Source of the DNA: Brevibacillus migulae
GTDB taxonomy: Bacteria > Bacillota > Bacilli > Brevibacillales > Brevibacillaceae
Length of the DNA: 64,000 nucleotides
Direction: 5' to 3'
Assembly: GCF_004521915.1 (NCBI RefSeq)
Contig: NZ_SDKD01000013.1
Coordinates: forward strand, 1 to 64,000
The position numbers and the translations under genes are program-made. Within the stretch, counting starts at the first letter, position 1. The number at the start of each line of letters is the position of its first letter. Below are positions 50,491 through 59,022 of the stretch, piece after piece. The notes beneath the pieces are model-generated. The model was not told where the DNA came from, did no database searches, and worked only from the letters and a program-made list of their open reading frames with translations.

Positions 50491-50670
50491 CCGCGCCAAA
50501 CCAGTCAGAAGGGGCTGTCTCGCATAGGGTTCATGCGTCGACGGAGTAAGGCCTATTCTGCAAAATAAAAATCTCGGGGAGCCACTCTCCAAAAAGGAAT
50601 CAGGGCAAAATTCCCAAAGTCCTTCAATGGAATGTCAGGGAGTTGGAAAAGCTATTCCTGGGTGATGAAT

Positions 50671-51381
50671 ATGCATGTGTATATCGATATCATGGCGAGA
50701 ACAGTCTCGGCGCTTCTGGCTTTTTTACTGATAGCGAGATTTCTTGGCAAGCAAACCGTTTCCAACATGACTTTTCATGATTTTGTTTCCGGTATTACGA
50801 TGGGAGCAATTGCAGCGAATTTTGCCTTCAATGAAAAAATCCCGATCATGCATTTCGTTACATGTCTAATCATTTTTACCATCATTTCGTTCGTTTTTTC
50901 CTGGATGTCATTAAAAAGTCACCGTGCACGAAAATGGATTTCCGGTACACCCACCGTCGTCATTGATCAAGGGAAGATCATGGAGGAGAATATGAAGACC
51001 ATCAAATATACCCTTGATTCGCTTACTCAATCGCTCAGAGAAAAGGATATTTTCAATCTGGAAGAGGTCGAGTACGCCATATTGGAACCCAATGGAAAGA
51101 TCTCTGTAAAGAAGAAGCCTGAGTACCAGAATGTCACCAGAAAAGATCTCAACCTTCCATTTCCCCCAACATCCGCCTTTCCCATTGAGCTGATCATGGA
51201 CGGACAGATTATGGAAAAGAATCTCAAAGAAAACGGGATTAAGCGGGAATGGCTAGTCAATCAAATCCATGGAAACGGGAAGAACATTACAGACGTGTTT
51301 TATGCCGTCAAGGCTTCCAACGGGCGTCTCGTGTTTGATTATTATCAAGATCATCTTTCTTCCCCGATCGACCAGGAATGA
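50671..51381 (+). CDS. DUF421 membrane protein (YetF-like)
   Basis: 236 residues: three N-terminal helices (YIDIMARTVSALLAFLLIAR with the following RFLGKQTVSNMTFHDFVSGI, then FVTCLIIFTIISFVFSW) and a soluble C-terminal region with the YetF-type PTVVIDQGKIMEENMK and DIFNLEEVEYAILEPNGKIS segments. Function unknown; B. subtilis homologues are stress or sporulation related. ATG 50671 was chosen for spacing to GGTGA; 50665 is close. The 180 bases before it hold no gene. Confidence 0.83.
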   Translation: MHVYIDIMARTVSALLAFLLIARFLGKQTVSNMTFHDFVSGITMGAIAANFAFNEKIPIMHFVTCLIIFTIISFVFSWMSLKSHRARKWISGTPTVVIDQGKIMEENMKTIKYTLDSLTQSLREKDIFNLEEVEYAILEPNGKISVKKKPEYQNVTRKDLNLPFPPTSAFPIELIMDGQIMEKNLKENGIKREWLVNQIHGNGKNITDVFYAVKASNGRLVFDYYQDHLSSPIDQE

Positions 51382-51389
51382 GGATACAA

Positions 51390-51426
51390 GCCGAAGTGGT
51401 CCATGCGTCTACTTCGGATTTTTTTG
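51390..51426 (+). terminator. Terminator of the DUF421 gene
   Basis: CCGAAGT / ACTTCGG (51391-51397 and 51411-51417) with seven T. It overlaps the 3-prime end of the convergent alkA-like gene. Confidence 0.8.
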
Positions 51427-52365
51427 TTTCATCATCTCCGCAAAGGCCGATTCACCTCGCCGAACGGCGCCGACTGCCTCCCAGATGTACAGCGAGACAT
51501 AACTGCGCCAAGGCATCCAGCTCTCCCCGATCCGCAGCATCTGAGGCTGATCCGGTTTTTCCGCAAGGCCATAGACCAGCTGCATCCCATTGCGCAGCCC
51601 AATGTCTGCAACCGGCAGCAGATCGGGTCTCCCCAAGCCAAACATCAACAGACACTCGATCGTCCACCGTCCGATCCCCCGCAATGGCAGCAAGTATTCG
51701 ATCACTTCCTCATCGGTCATCTGCTCCAGCCGTTCCAGCTCAACCCTGCCATCTGTCACCGCACGGGCAAAATCGATGATATACTCGGCCTTCCGCTGGC
51801 TGAACTGCAAGGGACGCAGCTGCTCGACCTCCAAACGGGCTACAGCCTCCGGGGTCGGAAAAACAAGATATTCCTCGCCGGTCTGATCGGTTACGCTATC
51901 CCCTGCGAATTGCAACAGGCGAACGGTCAGGGTATTGGCAAAGGTCAGATTCAGCTGCTGGCCAATGATGTTCACGATCATTGCCTGAAACAAGTCCGGG
52001 ATCAGCAAATATTTCAGTCCGCGAAAATAGGCAGCAAGCGGCTGCAAGTGCTTGTCATGCTCCATCATTGCATAGAGCGGCTGCAAATCGACACCCGCAC
52101 TAACCATGTGGCTGACCGTTTTTTGCAGCTCCACCTGTTGAGCAGGGGTCAAATCCTGCTCTGTCGAGACGGTGAGTAAAGGCTGCTCCGTGCTGCCAGC
52201 AAATTGAAAAGTGACCACGTGCGAACGATTCCCGACCCGCAGTGCTCGCCGCATCCGTCCCGCTTCCGGTTCGATGCGCAGCTGGGCGTCAGGATGGGTT
52301 TGCAAACGGTACAGCAGCCGTTCAAATGAGAATGGTGGTTTTAGTGGGATATCAGCAGTAAACAT
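51409..52365 (-). CDS. alkA: AlkA-type DNA-3-methyladenine glycosylase II
   Basis: 318-residue DNA repair glycosylase that removes alkylated bases. The N-terminal domain (about 1-100) precedes the HhH-GPD fold: ALIVNIIGQQLNLTFANTL-like MIVNIIGQQLNLTFA, the helix-hairpin-helix LPLRGIGRWTIECLLMFGL and the catalytic Asp in LLPVADIGLRNGM. ATG 52365 has GAGAGGAATTGG before it; an upstream start adds ten residues. Confidence 0.9.
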   Translation of the reverse strand: MFTADIPLKPPFSFERLLYRLQTHPDAQLRIEPEAGRMRRALRVGNRSHVVTFQFAGSTEQPLLTVSTEQDLTPAQQVELQKTVSHMVSAGVDLQPLYAMMEHDKHLQPLAAYFRGLKYLLIPDLFQAMIVNIIGQQLNLTFANTLTVRLLQFAGDSVTDQTGEEYLVFPTPEAVARLEVEQLRPLQFSQRKAEYIIDFARAVTDGRVELERLEQMTDEEVIEYLLPLRGIGRWTIECLLMFGLGRPDLLPVADIGLRNGMQLVYGLAEKPDQPQMLRIGESWMPWRSYVSLYIWEAVGAVRRGESAFAEMMKQKNPK

Positions 52366-52431
52366 CCAATTCCTCTCCCTTGTTTCCGGTTTCAATCATA
52401 CAGTTATTTCCAGACTAACAGTCCTTTGCCC

Positions 52432-52469
52432 AAAAGAAAAGCGCACAACGAATTTCCTTCGTTGTGCGC
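52432..52469 (-). terminator. Terminator of the proline dehydrogenase gene
   Basis: GCGCACAACGAA / TTCGTTGTGCGC (52441-52452 and 52458-52469), a perfect 12-bp stem followed on the minus strand by TTTTCTTTT. Confidence 0.9.
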
Positions 52470-52479
52470 GGGGAAGAGC

Positions 52480-53400
52480 CTATTTGCTGAACATGCCTTT
52501 CAAGACGAACATCACGTTGGCCGGGCGTTCTGCGAGACGGCGCATGAAATAGCCGTACCAGTCGTTGCCGTATGGCACATAGACACGCATCTTGTAGCCT
52601 TCCTTGGCCAATTCGATTTGCGATTGCATCCGGATCCCAAACAGCATCTGGAATTCAAACTGAGTGCGCGGAATATTGAATTCCTTTTCCAGCTTTTTCA
52701 CATAGTCGATGATCTGATCATCATGGGTTGCGATGGCAGCATAGTTTCCGTTCAGCAGATGCTGTTTGATAATCTTCTTGTAATTTTCATCTACATCCGC
52801 TTTGTTAGGGAAAGCTACTTCCGGTGACTCTTTATAAGCCCCTTTTACCAGACGCAGATTCACGCGTGTGTCCTTCAGGTCCTCGATGTCCTGCTCCGAT
52901 TTGTACAAGTATGCCTGAATAACCGTTCCCACGTTATCATAATCCTTCAACAGCTCATGCAAAATGTCGAGCGTCACTTGATTGTGGGCGTAGTCCTCCA
53001 TATCGATACGGACGAAAATGTTCCCGTTTTTCTTGGCGGTATCCAGGATACGGCGCATGTTGTTCATGCACAGATCCTTGCTGATATCCAGACCGAGGGA
53101 TGTCATTTTCAGGGAGAGATTGCAGTCTACACCGGATGCATGGATCGCCTCCAGCGTCTTGATGCAGTAATCCGCGGATTCATTGGCTTCCTCTACGCTA
53201 AAAACGAATTCTCCGAGATGGTCGAGCGTGCAGACGAGACCTTTTTGATTTAATTCACGCACCGATTTGATGGCGTCATTGATCGTCACGCCGGATACGA
53301 ACCGGCTCGCGCCAAAACGGAGACCCCATTTTTTCGCCGCTGCGTTCAATGTTTTGTTTTTGGAAAGGAACAGGAAAAAATCCTTCAGTAGTTGTTCCAT
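52480..53400 (-). CDS. putB: Proline dehydrogenase (FAD-dependent, PutB-like)
   Basis: Oxidises proline to pyrroline-5-carboxylate at the membrane, passing electrons to quinone. 306-residue TIM barrel with TLDHLGEFVFS near 58, SLKMTSLGLDIS, VRIDMEDYAHN, the VNLRLVKGAYKE segment, ATHDDQIIDYV and a YGNDWYGYFMRRLAERPANV tail. ATG 53400 follows GGAGGAGACATAGG. A sigma-54 promoter lies 44 bases upstream, and the divergent activator gene begins 194 bases away. Confidence 0.93.
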   Translation of the reverse strand: MEQLLKDFFLFLSKNKTLNAAAKKWGLRFGASRFVSGVTINDAIKSVRELNQKGLVCTLDHLGEFVFSVEEANESADYCIKTLEAIHASGVDCNLSLKMTSLGLDISKDLCMNNMRRILDTAKKNGNIFVRIDMEDYAHNQVTLDILHELLKDYDNVGTVIQAYLYKSEQDIEDLKDTRVNLRLVKGAYKESPEVAFPNKADVDENYKKIIKQHLLNGNYAAIATHDDQIIDYVKKLEKEFNIPRTQFEFQMLFGIRMQSQIELAKEGYKMRVYVPYGNDWYGYFMRRLAERPANVMFVLKGMFSK

Positions 53401-53443
53401 GATACCTATGTCTCCTCCTCAAATGCTTGTCTGTCACTATTCA

Positions 53444-53459
53444 AGCATAAATCGTGCCA
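53444..53459 (-). promoter_or_regulatory. Sigma-54 promoter of the proline dehydrogenase gene
   Basis: Minus strand TGGCAC-N5-ATGCT: perfect -24, and -12 with the GC in place and one mismatch, against TGGCAC-N5-TTGCW. Confidence 0.82.
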
Positions 53460-53522
53460 AAGATACGCACTGGCTCGGATCGGGATTGGCCACGTCTCTT
53501 CCTGCTGACATCTTTACATATA

Positions 53523-53549
53523 TGTACAAGAGTTGTTCAATTTTGTACA
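53523..53549. promoter_or_regulatory. TGTACAA palindrome, candidate activator site
   Basis: TGTACAA-N13-TTGTACA, a perfect 7-bp inverted repeat, lies 64-90 bp upstream of the sigma-54 promoter at 53444-53459 and just before the activator gene. The position and symmetry fit an upstream activating sequence. Confidence 0.65.
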
Positions 53550-53593
53550 CTTATGATTAAGAGCTTGGTACCTTTCCATTAGGATGTGATGAT

Positions 53594-55276
53594 TTGAATC
53601 CGTTATTCTCTTTATATACACGCGTTAGCACATTTGCCAGCCCACTGCAGTCCGAGCAGATTAAGATATGCAGCGACGGCACATTCGGTGTTTGCCTGAA
53701 AAACGGCACCATCGCCCATGCCCTCTCGCTTCCCGAAGAAGCCACCGTAGCGGATGCCGTCCAGCTCGCCCTCGCTCATCCCGACGATCTTTATGTAGTG
53801 ACCATGGATGAAACGAATCAGCCCAAAGGCCTTGTGACGCTGTCCACACTGCTTGCCATCGTGACGGAAGTGTACAGCAATCAGGCCGTGCTGCTGGATA
53901 CGCTGCTTGCCACCATGAGCGAAGCTACCACCATCGTGGACAAACAAAACACGGTCCTTTATTGGAATCCATCTGCGGAAAAGATCTATGAGATTTCACG
54001 CGAGGATGTAGTCGGCGTATCGCTGGAGACCCATTTTGCCAGTGACTCGATCCGCCTGAAAGAAGCCCTGTCAGAGGGGACCATCCTGCAGCGTGTTTAT
54101 CATGTGCCCAGGCCCGATCGTCACGTCTTGATCAACACCGCCCCTGTCCGGAAAAACGGGGAGATCATCGGTGCCCTGTCGATCGAGCAGGATATTACGG
54201 AGCTGGTCCGCCTCAATCAGGAGCTGGCGGACACCACCGCCCATCTGCAAACGCTAAAGCAAGAAATGAGCCGTTTTCAAGCGGGCGACGATCCTTTCTT
54301 TACGATTAAGGGGCACTCTGCTGCCATCCAAGCTGCGATTCAGACTGCGAAAAAAGTGGCCCAGACGGATGCTACCGTGCTGCTCTTCGGGGAAAGCGGC
54401 GTCGGAAAAGAACTGTTTGCCCAGGCCATCCATCAAGCCAGCCGCCGCCGTGATCAGCCCTTTGTCGCCATCAACTGCGCGGCCATTCCCGCCGCCTTGT
54501 TTGAAAGCGAGCTGTTTGGTTATCAGGGAGGCTCGTTTACCGGTGCCGAGAAAAAAGGAAAACCGGGGAAGCTGGAGTTGGCCCACGGCGGTACGCTTTT
54601 CCTCGACGAAATCGGAGAGCTGCCGCTGGAGCTGCAGGTCAAGCTGCTGCGCGCCTTGCAGGAACGGAAATTTTATCGGGTGGGCGGAACCGAACCGATC
54701 ACTGTCAATACGCGCATCGTGGCCGCGACGAATCGCGATCTGGAAGAAATGGTCGCCCAAGGGCGTTTTCGGGAGGACCTCTTTTACCGCCTGAACGTGT
54801 TTTCGTTGGAAATCCCTCCGCTTCGCGAGCGCAAGGAGGATATCCTGGAACTTGTCCAAATCTTTATCCACGAGTATTCCATTACGCATGAGCAGCCTGT
54901 CCCGCGCATCAGTCCGGAGGTCATGCAAATGCTCTATGACTATGCTTGGCCGGGGAATATCCGCCAGCTGCGCAATGTGATGGAGCGCCTGTCCATCTTG
55001 CAGGAGGGCGGGGTGATCTTGCTCGAACACCTGCCTGCGTCCATCCGCGCAGAACGGACGGAGCGGCAGCATGAACCGCTCACCCCTCTGTCATTATCCG
55101 CCCCACGCCTGATGCCGTTTCTGCCGGAGGAAAATAAAATGAATGAAAAGGAACGGATCCTTGCTGCGCTTGAGCGTACGTATGGCAATAAAAAAGCGGC
55201 TGCCGATATGCTGGGCATCTCACGCGGCACGCTCTACAACAAAATGAGAAAGTATGGGATTGAGGATGAAAGATAA
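53594..55276 (+). CDS. Sigma-54 activator of proline use, PAS plus Fis HTH
   Basis: 560-residue enhancer-binding protein. A short CBS-like N-terminus (about 1-95), a PAS domain (about 100-205), AAA+ core (238-470) with Walker A GESGVGKE (266-273), GSFTGA at 313-318 instead of GAFTGA, Walker B GGTLFLDEIGE and R-finger region RERKEDIL, and a Fis-type HTH (ERTYGNKKAAADMLGISRGT, then LYNKMRKYGI). TTG 53594 is the start; the site is GGATGTGATGA. Divergent from the proline dehydrogenase gene, which it very likely activates. Confidence 0.88.
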   Translation: MNPLFSLYTRVSTFASPLQSEQIKICSDGTFGVCLKNGTIAHALSLPEEATVADAVQLALAHPDDLYVVTMDETNQPKGLVTLSTLLAIVTEVYSNQAVLLDTLLATMSEATTIVDKQNTVLYWNPSAEKIYEISREDVVGVSLETHFASDSIRLKEALSEGTILQRVYHVPRPDRHVLINTAPVRKNGEIIGALSIEQDITELVRLNQELADTTAHLQTLKQEMSRFQAGDDPFFTIKGHSAAIQAAIQTAKKVAQTDATVLLFGESGVGKELFAQAIHQASRRRDQPFVAINCAAIPAALFESELFGYQGGSFTGAEKKGKPGKLELAHGGTLFLDEIGELPLELQVKLLRALQERKFYRVGGTEPITVNTRIVAATNRDLEEMVAQGRFREDLFYRLNVFSLEIPPLRERKEDILELVQIFIHEYSITHEQPVPRISPEVMQMLYDYAWPGNIRQLRNVMERLSILQEGGVILLEHLPASIRAERTERQHEPLTPLSLSAPRLMPFLPEENKMNEKERILAALERTYGNKKAAADMLGISRGTLYNKMRKYGIEDER

Positions 55277-56435
55277 GGGACGATCTTTTTGTGAACAGCT
55301 TCGTTTCTATCCAGAGGAGTTCACCGTACAGTGCAATGGGGAGTCGGTGACACTCCTTCCCAAAGAATACGCTTTGTTTGAATATTTGTTCACTCATGCC
55401 AATCAGACTTTTTCCCGCGTGCAGCTGCTTGATTCCGTCTGGAGCATGGAAGAGCCGACTGATCGTACGGTTGATGATCATATCTATCGATTGCGCAAAA
55501 AATTAATGCCATGGGAAAGCTGGATTCGCATTGATACGATTCGCGGATACGGGTATAAGCTTGCTGTAAAAGTCTCTCCGCCTCCAGTGGCACCACTGCT
55601 CTATGATCCGGAGACCAATGCGTACCTGGAAAAGCTGATCGGCAAATACCACGGCTATGGCATGGGGGCTGCCTTGCAGACCCTGGCCGCCAACCAATCC
55701 GTTCTCGGCCTGAAAATCCCCCCTTTTTATGAAGTCTATACGCGGTTCGTCAGCGGTGATTTTCACTGGATAGCCCAGACCGATTCATTGACCTTCTGGG
55801 AAAAATCGTGTTACTTGCTTAACCTGTACACGCAGATTCAATTTGACGCTGAGCAAGCGCTCTATTATTGGCAGCAGGCCGCAAAATCGAAGCATCTGTT
55901 TCCCGAAGAGTGGCAAAAAGAAGTGGAATTGAACATGTTCACTTTGTATATGGAGACGGAGCGTATCGAAGAAGGCCGCGCATTGCATGAATCCATTCGC
56001 GAGCTTGTCTTTGGGATGGATTCGCCCAGCTTCCGGTTGTTCTGGTATGTCCACCGCCTCTACCTGGCTATCCTTACCCATGACCGTCCACTTGCAGAGG
56101 ATACGATCGCATCAACCGAACGATTGCTTCAAGAACATCCGGTGCAGCGTGAGCTGGGCTTGTATACCATTGCAAAAGGGCTCTGGAAGTATCATCAGCA
56201 AGAACAAAACGAAGCGAGACATTTCCTCGGAGAAGGGGTGCGCATTTTACAGCAGACGCAATTCGTCCCCCACCTGTTAACCGGCATTCATCATATTCTC
56301 CATTATTTGCGCAAGTACCGGCTTGATGATGAGACATTGCGCACTTATGAGAAACTGTGGCGCAATTTGCAAGAAAAGTACAACTTGCCCCAGTTGGAGC
56401 AAATCATAACATCCATTCTGCGGACACATCTCTGA
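55266..56435 (+). CDS. Winged-helix regulator with C-terminal TPR-like region (SARP-like)
   Basis: 389-residue regulator: an N-terminal OmpR/SARP-type winged helix (about 8-100; VTLLPKEYALFEYLFTHANQ, then TFSRVQLLDSVW and DDHIYRLRKKLM, IRIDTIRGYGYKL) and a 270-residue all-helical C-terminal part of TPR-like repeats (LYYWQQAAKSKHLFPEEWQK and ERIEEGRALHESIRELVFG). No receiver domain. ATG 55266 (or 55254) overlaps the activator gene end by up to 23 bases. Its stop lies inside tandem heptamers that precede the MFS gene, a probable target. Confidence 0.78.
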   Translation: MKDKGRSFCEQLRFYPEEFTVQCNGESVTLLPKEYALFEYLFTHANQTFSRVQLLDSVWSMEEPTDRTVDDHIYRLRKKLMPWESWIRIDTIRGYGYKLAVKVSPPPVAPLLYDPETNAYLEKLIGKYHGYGMGAALQTLAANQSVLGLKIPPFYEVYTRFVSGDFHWIAQTDSLTFWEKSCYLLNLYTQIQFDAEQALYYWQQAAKSKHLFPEEWQKEVELNMFTLYMETERIEEGRALHESIRELVFGMDSPSFRLFWYVHRLYLAILTHDRPLAEDTIASTERLLQEHPVQRELGLYTIAKGLWKYHQQEQNEARHFLGEGVRILQQTQFVPHLLTGIHHILHYLRKYRLDDETLRTYEKLWRNLQEKYNLPQLEQIITSILRTHL

Positions 56436-56461
56436 TATTCCTCTGATATTTCTCCTATACG
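56430..56461 (+). promoter_or_regulatory. SARP-type operator and promoter of the MFS gene
   Basis: CTCTGAT at 56430-56436 and 56441-56447, 4 bp apart (11-bp period), then 8 bp to a TATACG -10 (56456-56461). This is the spacing known for SARP activators. The -35 is replaced by the repeats. Confidence 0.6.
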
Positions 56462-56496
56462 ATGGATAGAAAGCAACGTATAAGGAGGAGCTACCC

Positions 56497-57741
56497 GTGC
56501 TCTTGAAAAATCGCGTCTTCGCCCGTATGTTTGCCGCCTACGGTCTCTCCACGCTTGGTTCGTGGTTCGATTTTATAGCCGTCTCCATTCTGTTGGGCTA
56601 TGTATGGCGAGCCGATGCCATGACGATCGCCTTTCTCCCGCTGGTCTACTTTGCTCCCGCGATCCTGCTGGCGCAAATCGCCGGGATATACGCGGATCGG
56701 TGGAACAAGCTGCAGCTGATGATCGTCACGGACGTCATTCGCAGTGTCTTAACCATTCTGATGATCATGGCTGATGATCCGGTTACCCTGTATGCATTCA
56801 TTTTCCTGCGGGCTTGCGCCACCGTTTTCCATACGCCAGCCCACCAAGCGCTGACCCGCCATGTCGTCCCCGGGGATCAATTGCTGCAAGCCGTCTCTTG
56901 GAACGGCACCGTGTTTCAGGCGGGGAAAATTTTCGGGCCGCTTTTGGGAGGAACGATCGCATCTGCTTTCTCTCCGCTCATCTGTCTGGTGATCAATGCG
57001 GCCACCATGCTCGCTTCTGCCGCCTTCCTTTTGTCGATCGGGAAAATCAAAGAGGAAGCAGAAGGACAACCGGAAAAAGAAACGAAGCCGCGATTCCGGG
57101 ATGCCTGGAAAGAAGGCTGGCAGATCATACTTCGCAGTCGCATCCTTTTCTCCAGCACCCTGTTTTCCTTGATCGCCTTGTTTTCCATACAGCTGATTGA
57201 CGCCCAGTTTGCCACGATCTTACGCGAAAAAGCACCTGGTCACCCCGAGCTTGTCGGCTGGGTCGTGAGTGCGATCGGCACAGGGGCTATGCTGCCGATG
57301 CTCGTGATGACCAAGCGCAAGGAAATGAGCGCATATGGCTGGATGTTAGGCGGCGGCATCTTTTTGATCGGACTGCTGTTTAGCTCGTTTGGCTTGTATC
57401 AGCCGCAATGGGGCCATTACCTGCTGCTCGTTGGCTCCTTCATCGGCGGAATCGGAACGGGTCTAACTTTTGTTTGCAGCAACTACGTTCGGCAAAAGGA
57501 GACCCCCAAGGAAGCCATGGGTCGTGTCACGGGCATTATTGAGTCGCTGAGCAGCTTTGTCTTTATGATCGCGCCGCTGCTGGGCGGAGGGCTCATCACG
57601 ATGATCGGCGTGAGCAGCACCTTTATCATGATTGGCGCTGTCATTACCTTGATCGGGTTCGCAGGCGTCACCCTGCAGAGCTTCATCTGGGGTAGACGCG
57701 AAAAAAACCCGGAACCTATGGATTCCGGGGTATCAGCCTGA
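56497..57741 (+). CDS. MFS transporter (efflux type)
   Basis: 414-residue, 12-helix major facilitator: LLKNRVFARMFAAYGLSTLG start, loop 2-3 IYADRWNKLQLM and PAHQALTRHVVPGDQLLQAV. It is close to the MFS_3-type macrolide or siderophore exporters. Start GTG 56497 follows AAGGAGGAGCTACCC. Its 3-prime end overlaps the convergent sugar-dehydrogenase gene by 26 bases. Confidence 0.86.
   Translation: MLLKNRVFARMFAAYGLSTLGSWFDFIAVSILLGYVWRADAMTIAFLPLVYFAPAILLAQIAGIYADRWNKLQLMIVTDVIRSVLTILMIMADDPVTLYAFIFLRACATVFHTPAHQALTRHVVPGDQLLQAVSWNGTVFQAGKIFGPLLGGTIASAFSPLICLVINAATMLASAAFLLSIGKIKEEAEGQPEKETKPRFRDAWKEGWQIILRSRILFSSTLFSLIALFSIQLIDAQFATILREKAPGHPELVGWVVSAIGTGAMLPMLVMTKRKEMSAYGWMLGGGIFLIGLLFSSFGLYQPQWGHYLLLVGSFIGGIGTGLTFVCSNYVRQKETPKEAMGRVTGIIESLSSFVFMIAPLLGGGLITMIGVSSTFIMIGAVITLIGFAGVTLQSFIWGRREKNPEPMDSGVSA
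57701..57733 (-). terminator. Terminator of the sugar dehydrogenase gene
   Basis: On the minus strand CCCCGGAATCC / GGTTCCGGG followed by seven T. The stem covers the dehydrogenase stop codon and the last codons of the MFS gene. Confidence 0.75.
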
Positions 57742-58897
57742 TGATTTTATCGTCACCTTCACGCACATCGCCGCGGCCATCCCGATTGTTGGTCAGTAGA
57801 TAGACCGAACCATCCGGCCCCTCTACCACATCACGAATGCGGCCATAACGATCATGGTAAAAAACAGCAGTCTCTGGCACTTCACTCGCTTGCGGCGATG
57901 GCTCTATCGTCAGCACCTGCTGACCCGCGAGGTTGGCCACTAGCAGACGTCCTGCCCAAGGTCCTTTGGTGAGGAACGTCATACCGGATGGCGCCCACGT
58001 ATTCTCCCCGCTATGAATGAGCGGGGGCGTTTTTCCTGTTTCCTGTTCATCTCCCTGGACGTTTGGCCAGCCGTAATTGGCGCCAGGAGAGATGATGTTG
58101 ATCTCGTCGTGGGCAGACTGGCCATGCTCGGAGCTGTATAGCCTCCCATCGCGCGGATTCCAGGCCAGTCCCTGTGGATTGCGATGGCCGTAGCTGTAGA
58201 TCGGAGAGCCGGGGAAAGGATTATCTGCAGGGATCCTGCCATCGGTGGTGATCCGCAAAATTTTCCCAGCCAGACTGGACAGATCCTGGGCCAGCTGTCG
58301 ATTGCCCGCATCTCCCGCCGTGATGTACAAGTATCCGTCCGGGCCAATCTTGATCCGCCCGCCATTGTGGATCGTATGGCCAGGAATGCGGTCGAGCAAT
58401 ACCTTGTCAATCTGGGCCTTGTTGTTTTGCTCACGCAGTCGCAGCACCCGATTGTAGATTCGCCCTCCTGACTGGTACGTATGGTACACATACAGATAAT
58501 GATTTTGGGCAAATAACGGGTCTACCGCGATTCCCAGCAGTCCTCCCTCCCCCTGGCTGATGAAGGGAGCCGGGAAGGCAATGACCGGATCCGGCAGCAG
58601 CTTGCCCTCCGCGATGACACGTACCGTACCCGGTCTTTCGGTAAAGAAAAAACGCTGATCAGGGGTAATTGCCAATGACCAAGGAACCTGTAAGCCGGAA
58701 GCTGCCACTACGGGGCGGTACGGGATATCCGACTCATTCAACTGCCTGGGAGCTGCTTCCCGCGATTGTGTCACCGTAGCATCGCTAACCATCTCTGCTG
58801 ATTGCATCGAGCTTTGTGGTGATGCCGCATCACAGCCCATCCCGATGACTAGAAAAAACATGGTGACTGCCAGCATCTTCATCTTTCTCCTATCCAT
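57716..58897 (-). CDS. PQQ-type soluble glucose/sorbosone dehydrogenase, lipoprotein
   Basis: 393-residue six-bladed beta-propeller of the GSDH/YliI family, which oxidises aldoses with PQQ. The start has a signal peptide and a weak lipobox (VIGMGC, Cys at 22). Propeller signatures: QVPWSLAITPDQRFFFTERP, GGLLGIAVDPLF, HNGGRIKIGPDGYLYITAGD, SYGHRNPQGLAWNP and YSSEHGQSAHDEINII. Ca/PQQ sites are not individually resolved. ATG 58897 stands 9 bases after AGGAGG; GTG 58906 is the alternative. Confidence 0.87.
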   Translation of the reverse strand: MDRRKMKMLAVTMFFLVIGMGCDAASPQSSMQSAEMVSDATVTQSREAAPRQLNESDIPYRPVVAASGLQVPWSLAITPDQRFFFTERPGTVRVIAEGKLLPDPVIAFPAPFISQGEGGLLGIAVDPLFAQNHYLYVYHTYQSGGRIYNRVLRLREQNNKAQIDKVLLDRIPGHTIHNGGRIKIGPDGYLYITAGDAGNRQLAQDLSSLAGKILRITTDGRIPADNPFPGSPIYSYGHRNPQGLAWNPRDGRLYSSEHGQSAHDEINIISPGANYGWPNVQGDEQETGKTPPLIHSGENTWAPSGMTFLTKGPWAGRLLVANLAGQQVLTIEPSPQASEVPETAVFYHDRYGRIRDVVEGPDGSVYLLTNNRDGRGDVREGDDKIIRLIPRNP

Positions 58898-58938
58898 CTT
58901 CCACACCCTCCTATCGCTTTCATTTTCTCCCGAGCGCT

Positions 58939-58959
58939 TAGAAAAACTTGGCTACGCCA
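58939..58959 (+). repeat. Dispersed hairpin repeat, copy C (left half)
   Basis: TTAGAAAAACTTGGCTACGC followed by CA matches the left half of copies A (32695) and B (48119). The right half is absent. Confidence 0.45.
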
Positions 58960-58989
58960 ATCGGAAAGTTATTACTTTCTGATTTACCA

Positions 58990-59022
58990 AAAGGAAAACC
59001 ACACCAATTTTCCGGTGTGGTT
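58990..59022 (-). terminator. Terminator of the PilZ gene
   Basis: AACCACACC / GGTGTGGTT (58997-59005 and 59014-59022) followed on the minus strand by TTTTCCTTTT. It overlaps the stop codon. Confidence 0.8.

Noticed and set aside
50491..50664. Possible insertion-sequence end (AAGGGGCTGTCTCGCATAGG)
   Set aside because: It resembles terminal repeats of some IS families, but no matching inverted end, target duplication or transposase remnant is visible nearby.
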